Origin: Lactarius indigo | Lineage: Eukaryota > Basidiomycota > Agaricomycetes > Russulales > Russulaceae | DNA length: 64,000 bases | Assembly: GCA_025766275.1 (NCBI GenBank) | Contig: JAFKAC010000058.1 | Location: 186,001-250,000, forward strand | Direction: 5' to 3' | Part shown: piece after piece, positions 10,969-21,598 of the stretch | How the letters are laid out: each line of letters starts with the position of its first letter | Numbering within the stretch: position 1 is the stretch's first letter | Program-made: the position numbers and the translations under genes | The notes under the pieces: generated by a model | The model's input: only the letters and a program-made list of their open reading frames with translations | What the model was told of the DNA's origin: nothing | Database searches by the model: none

Positions 10969-13778
10969 ATGTCGCGGGCTCCTCCAGTGTATATCAACAC
11001 AACTGAGGCAGGTATAGGCCCAGGTGCAGGTACCCTACTCACATTTGACTCTGTCTTCAACCGTTCTTACTTGCCACTGGCACTGCTGCCCATAGGTGAC
11101 CACCAGTATCCACCCCAGTCGGCGCCGACTCAAGCACTGCAGGGAGTATCTAACTTTGTCGATGGCTCCGGGCCTATTTTCTCGATGTATTCGGAAATGG
11201 CTTTGGAAGAAGACAAGAAAATGGCCGAAGGATGGGCAGCGGACGCTGATGGGATTCTCATCTTTGTGCGTCATTATCATCCCGTGCGCTTCGCAGGCTC
11301 ACATCACCTCCCATAGACTGGTCTATTCTCCGCTGCTGTTGCATCGTTGATCTCTGTGTCAATTCAGGACATTCAACCGAACCCACAGGACACCTCCAAC
11401 TTCTACCTCGCAAATATCTATCAGACAGTTTCCAACCCGAATCAATCCAATATTCCTCTCCCATCTTCCCCACCCCCATTCTCCCCACCAACGTATGCCA
11501 TCTGGGTTAATTCGCTTTGGTTCTTGAGCTTGGTCATCAGTATTTCCTGCGCTCTGCTTGCAACGTTGCTACAGCAGTGGGCATGAAGATATCTCAGGAT
11601 CAATCAGCCACGTTACAGTCCCCACAAGCGAGCACGTATCCGCGCGTTCTTTGCTGAAGGCATCAACAAGTTTCTCCTTCCTTGGGCAGTTGAAGCATTG
11701 CCCACACTACTCCACGTTTCCCTGTTCCTCTTCTTTGCTGGCCTAGCTATATTCTTATGGAACGTTAATCTCACAATCTTCAAGTTGGTGTTGTCGTGGG
11801 TCGGCCTTTGCACAGCTTTGTACGGATGCATCACAATCATTCCAATCTTTCGTCATGACAGCCCATACTACACCCCACTCTCATTGCTGGCGTGGAACAT
11901 TGTTAATGGAATATCATTACTCATGTTTCAGGCTCTTCAGAGGCTCACTTTATTGGACTATTTTAGTGCTGAGGCCTACAACTGCTTTCAGACCTTGGAG
12001 GGACGCTATCACAAGCTACTTGTGCAGGGTATGCAAAAGACAGCCGAGGAAACTGCTCTCAACGCATCATCAGAGATTGATACACACGCATTCCTGTGGA
12101 CTTTTGACAGCTTGGATGAAGATCACGAACTGGAGCGCTTCTTTTCCGGCTTACCCGGTTTCTGCAGTTCCAAGGTGGTTGAAGATCCTCTACCCAGTCT
12201 AACTGACGAGCAACAGTGGAAGCTTTTGAACGCATTGATCGGATTGTCCGACCGCACTTTCGCATCCGATTTGTTGCCTGAACCAGTTAAAAGTCGGAGA
12301 GCTATCATTTTATCGAGGGCCGTCGATCTAGCAGACATTCCTGATGCACTTCCGCGGATTCTCGGCAGAATCGTGCACGAAAGTCATTATGGGCTGGTGC
12401 AATCTGCTGGAATTGCGCGTCTTGTAAGAGACTGGGGTAATAGCAAGGGTATAAATACCCCTCAGGCTGTTCTCATTATCTCAGCCATCATTTCCAGTGT
12501 CGTTGCAAGGGCACGACGGCACAATGACCACTGGTTTGCCATTGCCTCCAACGAACTGGGTGTCCCGGACACTGTCCTTCGAGACTACGCCGCACATGGT
12601 GACAGCTTGTCACTTGCCATATTGATTCACATTATTCGCCAGCAAATTGACTATTTCCGGCAAAATTCCTGGTTACGGTTCTCGTTCTCTACGACCCTAG
12701 AAGCCGCTTCGAAATTCAATGGACAAAATACATCACCTGAACTGCAGCGCGAGTTCTGTGCACTCTGGAATCAAATCGTTCTTACAGTGCAGCATGACAA
12801 CGATTGGGGGATGACGGGCCATACCTTGAAGCTGATTCGTAACGTCTACATCGCCTTGCATCAAGATACTAGTTCACGCCCAATACGATTCTCCGCTTCC
12901 ACTGACAACGGGGACAGCATTCTGCGGGATCCAACTGCGTATCCAGTGTGCAGCATAGCTCACCATATTCACGCCTACTCTGCCTTCAATACTTTTGCTA
13001 GTACTGTCCCGCATGATGACGCCGCGCTGGTCCCTGCTTCACTCACCAGTCCCGATACACCTTCCTCGTTCGTACGCGCATCACATCATGTCGATAAAAT
13101 CTCACGAGCGTACCATTTGACAGCGATATATATGTTCCTGGGACGTTCCACCCCGCTCAGACATCTACTGTAGATGTCCGCATTCCTGTCACTTCACCGG
13201 ATCCAGTCACCGCTCGCGTGATACAAAGTACCACTGACACCTCCACAACGACGATATTCTTCCTCGCCTCGGAACTTTTGGCATCTACTACTTCTGTCTC
13301 AACCTCCCCACCTGGTGCCGTTACGATTCAGCACATCCCAGACAGGGGCACCTCGGATGTTTTAGATGTTCCATCGCGACCTTTTCCCACCCACGTTCTA
13401 GACTACATGCCGCCTGCAGATCCACAAGCGACTTCAAACTTTCCCGTGACCGGATCCCGCCCAGGTTCTTCGCCGGAATCTCATTCGTCGCTACCGACTC
13501 CCGCTTCGCCCGGCCCATTTCGTCAATGCCCATCTTCTGTACTTGATCCGGGTGCTTTTATTGAAAGGAAGGGCAGTGTGAAAGCTGCACAGCGCAACGA
13601 AAGGGACGCTCTGGACCCCCCTTCAACAATTCGGGAAAATATCATAGCTCCCTCGGATCTTCTACCATGGTCGCCGTCACCACCGCCAGTTACTCAAGCA
13701 GTCATCGCAAGTCCTTCGCGGCGATCTCTTGGTGCCAATCATACGGGGGAAAATGGTCCGTACCCTTCACATGGATAG
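10969..13778 (+). pseudogene. P4: DUF6535-family copy with a nonsense codon and a frameshift
   Basis: Exon 1 (10969-11029), exon 2 (11096-11265) and the start of exon 3 (from 11317) have normal splice sites and the TTCAATG start context. An in-frame TGA at 11584-11586 replaces the CGA codon of WARRY; the frame then stays open from 11587 to 13173. A frameshift near 13110-13150 moves the tail to another frame, which ends at 13778, four codons before the usual YDVV end, through a CAG-to-TAG change. Both intron 3 splice sites are lost near 13417. The N-terminal half resembles P6/P8/P12 (NIPLPSSPPPFSPPTYA), whereas the helical part (LRDYAAHGDSLSL) and the tail resemble P2/P7, so it looks mosaic. 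Readthrough of the TGA cannot be excluded. Confidence 0.82.
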
Positions 13779-13959
13779 TATGATGTCGTTTAACGCGACC
13801 CCCAATCTCCTAGATACGCGTGTGCGATAAGGGTATATATTCATGTTGGGCTCTCGATATCTTGATTCTATTTGATACTTTTTTGTATTACTGTATATAC
13901 GCTGTAAAAAATGCGCGGGAAAATGTGTGTAAACCCGAGTAGCGTGGAAAGACGAGAGT

Positions 13960-14415
13960 GAAGAGTCCCTTTCCCTTGACTAACTGCGGACTGATGCGCG
14001 TACCCGGCAGTGACACGGAAGTTTCTGGGTAGTCAGCTCTATCTTCTCCGTTGTGTCTGCGAAAACTAGTTGCTTGGGTCTGTTATTAAGAGTAGCGTCG
14101 GGGATCTTGCAGAGTCGATACGACGGCGTTCCAAGATGGGGACAAGAACGTAGCTGGAGGGCGGTGTATGTTAGGTTACAGGGCAGTCATGGCAGGTTGC
14201 CTAACGGTCAGTGAGTACAAGTAGTCATGTACGTAGAGAATGGTCGAGAGAAACCTGCTACCGTTGACATTGAGTACAACAGGTCCTTGTGCGCAGCTGA
14301 GATCGTCAAAGGCACCATTGAAATCATAGACTGTTTCACTCCCGTGAAAGTTAAGGTTCGGGAAGAGGCGACAACGTTGAGCAGAGGCGCTTGACCATCA
14401 GCGCTCACTCCTGTA
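13960..14415 (-). pseudogene. E3: 3'-terminal relic of the eIF3m-side unit
   Basis: This stretch aligns with the DNA that follows the eIF3m C-terminal exons at 16.9-17.3, 34.4-34.7, 49.3-49.6 and 57.0-57.4 kb. One minus frame reads CKIPDATLNNRPKQLVFADT, close to CKMLDVSLNKRPKQLVFANT at 57.1 kb. Whether this piece is the end of eIF3m or of a neighbouring gene is unclear. It joins abruptly to the truncated P5 at about 14416. Confidence 0.4.
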
Positions 14416-14416
14416 G

Positions 14417-16627
14417 ATCGCAACGTTAGTGCAGCAATGGGCACGAAGATATCTCAAGGCCACTCAGTCGCGTTACAGTCCGCACAAACGAGCACGGATC
14501 CGTGCGTTCTTTGCTGAAGGTGTCGACAAGTATCTCCTTCCGTCGGCGGTCGAAACACTTCCCGCACTTCTCCACATTTCCCTGTTCCTGTTCTTCGCCG
14601 ACCTGGTTGTGTTCCTATGCAACGTCAATATCACAATTTTCAAGTTGGTGTTGTCATGGGTTGGGATTTGCACGGCTTTGTATGGATTCATCACAGTTAT
14701 GCCAATCATTCATCAAGACAGCCCATACTATACATCGCTTTCGTCATCTGTGTGGCTCGTTGTTACTGGGATACCATATGTCATCTATGGGGTCCTTCGG
14801 TGGTTTACTTCGTCCGTGAACTTCCATCATAGGACCTACTCTCACTTTTGGGATTGGGAGGAAAGTTATCGAAACATGCTCGTGCAGGGCATGCAGAAGA
14901 CTGCCGAGAAAATTTCTCTGATACGCCGATCAGACATCGACGCTCGCACCTTCATGTGGACGTTCGACAGTTTGGACGAAGATCACGAACTGGAGCGCTT
15001 CTTTTCCGGCTTACCCGGCATCTGCAGCTCCAAGGTGGTCAAAGATCCTCTGCCCGGTCTTACCAAATGGGACAAACGCAAGCTTTCCGATGCATTGATA
15101 GGATTTTTTGAACGCACTTTCTCATCCGATTTGCTTCGAGGGCCTGTCAAAAACCACCGGGCCATGATCTGCGCGAAAGCCCTGGACCCTCTGCAATTTC
15201 CCTATGCATTCTGGAAAATCCTCCGCAGGGTCATTTCCTTTCAACATAGCGGACTGCAAACCACTGAGTTTATACGTGTCATGAGAGGTTGGCGCAGTGG
15301 TGGAAACCAAGAAACTGAATCACTTGGAGAGGCCATTTTCACCCGTCTTATTGCAGAAGCGCGACGCCGCGACGACTCTTGGCTCATTTCCGCCCCCAAT
15401 AAACTGGGAATCCCAGAAGCTGACCTCCGACGCTACGCTACAGGCTGCAGCTTGTTACTCACAAGCTTGATTTGCATCACTCGCCACCGATTTAACCAGT
15501 TCGGGAAACCGTCCTGGCCACGTTACTGGTTCTCAGAAGTTCTAGAGGAAGCTTCGAAATTCAATACGCAAGATACGTCACCCGATCTGCAGCACGAGTT
15601 CTGTGCACTCTGGAATCAAATCGTTCTCAAAGTGCAGAATGACGACGATCGGGAGATGGCGATGCTTATCCTCAGATCGATTCGGAAGGTCTACATCGCT
15701 CTTCATGAAGGTACCGATGCTGCCCCAACACAATTCTCCGCCTCCACCGATTATTGGGATCCCGTTCTGTTTGACCCAAGCTCGTATCCACAGTGCAATG
15801 CCGTTGGCCATATTCACGACTCTGCTTCGACAACCTCAGCTCACTCTGTCTTCAACGATAATGATCCGCCGCTTCCGACTCCCCTTACTGGTCCTGATGT
15901 GCCTTCCTCGTCCATATCCCTACCTCACGTCATCGAAAGCCTCACAGATATACCGTTTGACGACTTCCACCCCCGGACCGCTCATCAGACGAACACCGAA
16001 AGCCTCTCATGTCCTATCCCCTCACCAGATCCAGTGACCGCTGATGTGTTTGTCACCCCTGGTGGATTAATACCCCGCCCTACTTCTGCAATCTCGACAT
16101 CCACCCCTCCTCTTTCCTCTACCTCCCCACCTGCTGTTGTTACCATTCAGCACAACGCAGACCTCATGACACTTTCTGATCCACCAAACCACCCTTCTTC
16201 AGCTTCTCATCCAATTCTCGACAATACACTTCTTACAGGTTTGTCGCTGTCTTCACACTCGCCCATGACTCAATCTGACCCCACGCCGTCTTTCCTGGAA
16301 TCCCATCGCTTGCCAATAGTTGATACTGCTTCCAGCGCTTCCATAAGGCTGGCCTCGGTACCTGATCTGCGTGCTGCTGCCAAGGATGACGGCAGCCCAA
16401 CGCTTGGTCCATGCAATGAAAATGACGCTCTTGATCCCCCCTCGGCGACTGGCTCTATCCACGCAAGCGCTATGGCCACCTTAGATACCTCACCTCAATC
16501 CCCGTCACCATCGGTCACTGACATGGACCCAGCCATTGCAGGCCCTTCACCACGTGAACCGAATGTCGAGCGTACAGGAGGAGGTCGTCCACCACAGCCT
16601 TTCCGTTGCTCGTATGATATTGTTTAA
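14417..16627 (+). pseudogene. P5: 5'-truncated DUF6535-family copy
   Basis: Homology starts at about 14417 inside membrane segment 2 (ATLVQQWARRYLKATQ). No exon 1, exon 2 or segment 1 precedes it; instead the eIF3m-side DNA E3 abuts directly. From there the frame is open to the stop at 16627 and includes segments 3 and 4, WTFDSLDEDHELERFFSG and the full tail ending CSYDIV. The intron 3 donor is kept (16239) but the acceptor AG is TGG at 16296-16298; the 60 bases are open, so they read as coding. Without a start or the first half of DUF6535 it is probably non-functional, although the long open frame suggests recent truncation. Confidence 0.8.
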
Positions 16628-16799
16628 CGTCCCCCGATCTCTTTGATGCTCGTGTGTGATATAGAGTATATATTCCTATACGGCTCCCGATATCACCATG
16701 ACTGGTACTATTCATCACCTTTTTCGTCCTGTGTATATACTGCCCTATTACATGGTGCAAATACGTGGCGAAATGTGTAAACTTGGTAGAGTGGAGAGT

Positions 16800-18350
16800 T
16801 GTTAGTGAGGAGTCTTGGTAATCCCCTTAAGTGGGCCAGTGAGCGTACCAGGAAGTGACGCGGAAACCTCTGCGCGCATATAAGTAGCCGTCTCTATTCT
16901 CTCAGCTCCGGTAGTGTCTGCGAATAGTTTCTCCTCGGGCCTCTTATGGAGAGCAGCGTTTCAACGTTGAGAAACTTATAGAGTCGGTACTATGCGGAGC
17001 CGTTCCAAGATGGGGGGACAAGGACGTTTCAGGTAGTACAGATTACAGGGAACTCGTGGCAAATTACCTAATGGGTCAATGAGTACGAGTAGCCACGGAT
17101 AAGACATGCGGTCGAGCGAATTCTGCTGCCGTCGACAAGTCCTTATGCGCATTTGAAACTGACGTAGGAACACCATCCTACCTTCAGGAGTCTCAGACTG
17201 CTTTGCTACCGGCGTCACCACTGCCAAGACTGCTTCGCAACAGCGCCAGGCGAAAGCGGCAACGTCAAGCGCTCCTACGGGCAAGGCGGGCCACCCTGCA
17301 TGGCTCACCCCTGCAGACCAAATAGCGCGCAACGTCTGCGTGGGCCACGCGAGCTTGCAAGTTGAAAAGTCCATGCGGATTTCTTTTATATATAATAGGG
17401 TCAGTCTGGTCCAGGAAGAAAGCATGGAAGCGAAGAAAAGTGTTTGGCAGCAGAGGCGGAGGAAAGGCTTACTTGCCACTGGTGACCTGTCTGGGTGCGC
17501 GTGCTGACAGGTATCCAGGTCGTCCAGCAGCTACTTTGGAATGTCTGGAGGAGCATGAAGAGCGAGCGCACTTGCGCAACGAAGACCGTGTTGAATTTGA
17601 GAGGGAGGGCCAAGACGACAGTTAGGTCGGACAGGGCCGTGGCGATCGTGTCAAGTATGGTAAGCTACATGGCTTGCGATGCGAGAGGACATGTGCCGGT
17701 AGGCCACAGATCTGTACTGAGAGCGAGGCGCTTCAGCAAGCGAAGGGGGAGAGATGTAGAGGGCGTACGGCTATCCCGCTTTGGAAGAGACGTCGCAAGA
17801 CGCTCTCAAAAATGCTTCTCTGACGGCGTGATCTTCCACTCGTTCAGCCACCTCTTAACGAGAGAACGTCAGCATGTGCAGTTTGTTGCTTGTGCCGGCA
17901 AGACCGGGGAGAGGGTTGTAGGATGAGAAACGGAGGGAATATTGTCGCGGGTGCGTGCCGAGGTTTGTCAAAGCTTACGTAAATGGTTGATGAGGCTAGG
18001 CGTGCTAGGAGACATCAGTGAGGCGGAGACGCACACGTGGTACTTGAATATTATAGCTTGAACACAGATCCTGTGGTCGCGAGTGTGAAGATAGAATTTC
18101 TAGAGAATCAGTCAACTGCGCGTTTAATGGACGGGGATAAAAAAGGTTGAAGAATCCTTCGGTCTCTGTTGCAGGCCAGTAATGTGACGGTGGGTCAAAG
18201 GAGACGACTTCCCCGAGACTTTGCCACTCACGGTGATCCCTCGCCTAACCCGTTAACAATCGATAGGACAGAAAAGGCCTCTCTTTTCCTCGCACCATCA
18301 TCAGATGATAGTCGACCGTCCTCGACTACAAGGCCCTGTAGAATCAATCG
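16800..18350 (-). pseudogene. E4: eIF3 subunit m relic, nearly full length but decayed
   Basis: Reading the minus strand from 18.35 kb down, one finds SFDPPSHYWPATETEGFFNL (the eIF3m 'EIEGFFNLL' block), then the LVKRWLNEWKITPSEK-like block near 17.83 kb. The SPAMQLTILDAI-like and FVAQVRSLFMLLQTFQSS blocks follow near 17.55-17.65 kb, and then the 3' tail as in E3. Frames change repeatedly. The layout is the same as E7 and E8, so these intergenic stretches are paralogous. Confidence 0.65.
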
Positions 18351-18510
18351 ATTGGGAAAAGGGAATTGCCATACAAGTTGTATGGCAATTCGGATTTATG
18401 TGACTTGCTTTGAGAATAGGTAGCTAAGTGTGTGTAACCGCGAGTACCAGAGTGGAGGGATGAGAGCAAGGAAGGCGAGAATTGCTTAATTCCTCAGGCC
18501 GTCTCGACCT

Positions 18511-18747
18511 GTGCCAGATCCACTTTCTCGCATGCCTGGGGCTTGTGCCTGGGTGTCTCTTCATAATTACTTTACGACGGTAGATGACAGGACAAGGGAC
18601 GCACCACGATTTCCTACCGCTGAATTAGCCTTCCTCTCCGCCTGCTACACAGCGCAGACGACGGACGGAAGCATTACCGACGAGGTACTCCGCCTCATGG
18701 CGGCGATTCGGTATTGCAGATTCCGAAGCGTGATTGGGATTACGTAA
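18511..18747 (+). pseudogene. CHAT-domain (caspase-like) exon fragment
   Basis: A 78-codon open stretch reads TAELAFLSACYTA, then SITDEVLRLMAAIRYCRFRSVIGIT. This is the core of the CHAT domain, with the catalytic Cys in the LSAC.TA motif and the following 'HLAAALQF.GFRSVVGTMW' strand. A GTAAGC donor after ATTAC (18744) marks a probable exon end. The CHAT His motif and the usual upstream repeats are absent, so it is a fragment. It lies on the strand opposite to the flanking eIF3m relics. The DNA from 18390 to 18750 is duplicated at 43100-43470. Confidence 0.65.
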
Positions 18748-19149
18748 GCAATGACGATGCAAGGCGTTGCCTCTTACAGAAATCCGTGGAGGTGTTTTTG
18801 CAGTCACTGAAGAACATACGAGTTGAGTTGGAGGGCTGTATATCATGATCATAGGGTCAATGGTAAGTCTTAGACGCTATCGTAAGTGGTCATGGTCGAG
18901 TCCCGCGGGCCTTGTTTATAAGCTTATCAATGACTACTCACACTTGAATGGGGAGAAAAGAGGGTCTGCGGGATGTAGTTGCAAGTCGTCTGGCGTCTCA
19001 GAAACTCAAGGCATTTATATTCATCACACAATATATTTTCCTTTCCGAATAGATACGTGTCTGGCGGTCAGCAAGGATCTAGTAGATATTATTAGCGAAA
19101 GAGAACGCGGAGTTACCCTGCGAGGTCATATCATGTCCTGGGTCTACAT

Positions 19150-20390
19150 CATGGCCCAGCCGCAAGGGTAGTGAAAATGAGCGAGCTAGTCACAACCCAG
19201 CGCTCTTCTCGGGTCACGGACACGTATCGTATTCCGGTCGTGTCTGCCCGTGCTGCCAGGTGTGCAAGCCCCCAGCCCAAGTCACTTGGGGATATCCGGA
19301 GGTGTGCGAAGAGTGAGTGAGCTTGCGCAGCGAGGACCGAGCCGATTTTAAGGAGAGGGAGGGTCAAGACAACAGCTGGGTCGGAAAGGGCCATGGGGAT
19401 TGCGATTGCGTCGAGCATGGCAAACGACGTGGCTTGTGATGCGAGAGGACCGCACAAGCTTGCAGCGGTAGGGCACAAGTCTGTACGGAGAGCGAGGCAC
19501 GTCAGCAGGTGAAGGGGAGAGAGGAGCAGAGAACGTACGGCTGTCCCGCTTTGGAAAAGACGCTCTCAAAACAGCTTCTCTGAGGGCGTGATCTCCCACT
19601 CGTTCGGCCACCTCTTGACGAGAGAACTGCAACATGTGCAGTTCGTCGTTTGTGCTGGCAAGAACTGGGAGAGCGTCGTTCGATGGAAAATGGAGGGAAT
19701 ATTGTCTCGGATGCGTGTTGAAGTTCGTCAAGGCTTACGTAGATGGGGGATGAGGGCTAGGAGACGTTACAGTGAGGCGGAGACGTACACGTGGTACTTG
19801 AATATTATAGCTTGAACGCAGACCCTGTAGTCGCGGGCATGACAACATGACTCTAGAGAATCGGTTGATCAAGAATTTAATTGATGGGGATAAAAAAGGT
19901 CGAAGGATCCTTCAATCTCTTTTGCAGGATGGTAGTGAGACGACGGGTCAAAGGAGACGACTTTGACGAGACACTCACAGTGGTCCCACGCCTGACCCCT
20001 TGACATCAATAGGACAGAAAATGCCTCTCTTTTCCTCGTACCGTCATCAGATAGATAGTCAACCGTCCTCGACTACAAGGTCCTGTCGAATCGATTTGAA
20101 AAAGGGTGCGCACTCGGGTCTGCCTAACGAGGGGTACCCTGCGAGTAGCCGGGAGATCTGAGCTTCGTCTTGAGTTGTAGAACAGCTAAGTATCCACGTA
20201 CAGTACCATCTGCGACAATTGAAATATTGAGTCTAGATGAGAAACAAGGGTTAGGAGACACCATAGTGAGGTGGGAATGCGCGCGCAGTACTTGATCGTG
20301 GACTCTGCGGCTGGGGATTGGCGGGGTCAGTCACACGCATTTTTGGCAAGTTTAATAGGTAGACACAAAAAAGGTAAGAATGATTCGACG
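19150..20390 (-). pseudogene. E5: eIF3 subunit m relic
   Basis: The minus strand carries LPVLASTNDELHMLQFSRQEV, then an out-of-frame WPNEWEITPSEK. These are followed by LASQATSFAMLDAIAIPMALSDP and IGSVLAAQAHSLFAHL. These match consecutive eIF3m blocks ('ASQA..DAI..AL..P..F.FDPLL', 'H.LF.LLQIFLS'). The N-terminal end trails off near 20.3 kb. Stops and shifts make it a pseudogene. Confidence 0.75.
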
Positions 20391-20399
20391 TTCGCTGCA

Positions 20400-20810
20400 A
20401 GTCGGTAGTGAGACGGGACAATCAATTCCGTTGGATGGCAGGTGGAGAGGAAGACGAATTCGGCTGCAGGAAATCAGGAGTGCACGATGTTAATGAGTGC
20501 GAGACGATCGCTACCACGAAGGTCGAACCGAATATACGTGCGGCGGCGCGCAACATCCAACGGTCTGCACGAGCTTGTCCCCTAACAAGCCGGCACGGGT
20601 CGCCTTATTCATAATAACCTCAACGTATGATTATTTCCAGGGAGCAAAGGAGGGGGAGATCTCACCATCATGACCAAGCGCTCGACTTGGGTTGCGGCAC
20701 AGCGGCTACCTGCATGTATGGTCCTCTGGAATCTGCGGGCGGCGAGAACGAGTAGATGCACGTTGCGCTCGAGCTGAGCAACATAAAGACCTCCATTTGG
20801 CTTATTTGTC
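20400..20810 (-). pseudogene. Possible CHAT-domain relic, paralogous to 36.1-36.6 kb
   Basis: One minus frame reads AAEFVFLSTCHPTEL, like 'AELAFLSACHTA' of CHAT domains, upstream of an eIF3m-like stretch. The upstream part (20660-20810) aligns with 36360-36540. The match rests on a few residues and could be chance; it is listed because the two copies are clearly paralogous DNA. Confidence 0.3.
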
Positions 20811-20829
20811 TTTGCGCTGTCTTTGGGGT

Positions 20830-21370
20830 GCTGGGCGTCGAAGAGAGATGGGCTCCAGGGACACGTACCATGTTCCTACATGGCGCCTATGTGTGTACGA
20901 TGCCAGGCGTGGAGGTCATCAAGCCCACCACTTAAGAATACCCAGAGGTGTGCAAACAATGGGTTCCCATGCGCGGTGAGGGACAGCATCGAGCTTGAAG
21001 CTTGAAGCTCGAAGACTGGAACAAAGTCGAAGATGGTCGGGTTGGACAGGGCCGTGGTGATCACATCAATCATGGCGGGCTGTGTCGCTGCGATGCGAGT
21101 TCTCTGCACGGAGAGCAAGTATCAGTTGGTGAAGTAGAAAGAGAAGCAGAGACCGTACTGCTGCCCCACTTTGGAAAACGCGTAGACAAGCGGCGCTCTT
21201 CTCCGAGGGCGTGAACTCACATTCCTTTAGATACTTCTCGACATCGGCGCATGAAACATGCAGTATTTGAAGCCCGTCGTTTGTGCTGGAAAGGTCTGGG
21301 AGCGCATTGTAGACTGGGAAGACGGACAGCAGGTTGTTGTGGGAGCGGGTTGAAGACATTTGTCAAGTAG
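20830..21370 (-). pseudogene. E6: eIF3 subunit m relic, best-preserved middle and C-terminal blocks
   Basis: The minus strand reads LLSVFPVYNALPDLSSTNDGLQ, then VEKYLKECEFTPSEKSA, then AMIDVITTALSNPTIFDF, then LFAHLWVFLSGGLDDLHAW. These are four successive eIF3m blocks in the right order. Two frames are used, so it is broken between them. The 53.6-54.2 kb relic (E13) is a close copy. It sits just upstream of P6. Confidence 0.8.
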
Positions 21371-21598
21371 ATGAGTGGTCTCGCGGTCACGTGCACTGTC
21401 GGAATGTTCGGAATAGCGTACGTATGTCGTTCATACGTTCATCTTTTATAGACACAACTCGGTAAATCTCGTGGAACAGAAGTTCGCCAGGGGCCAAGAC
21501 ACCCTATTAGTCCCATAACAGTCAACACTTTTCGTCCTCTTTCTCAATCCGGCCCCCACATTTGACTGTCGTCGGCGTTCTAACCTGACATGGCTTCG

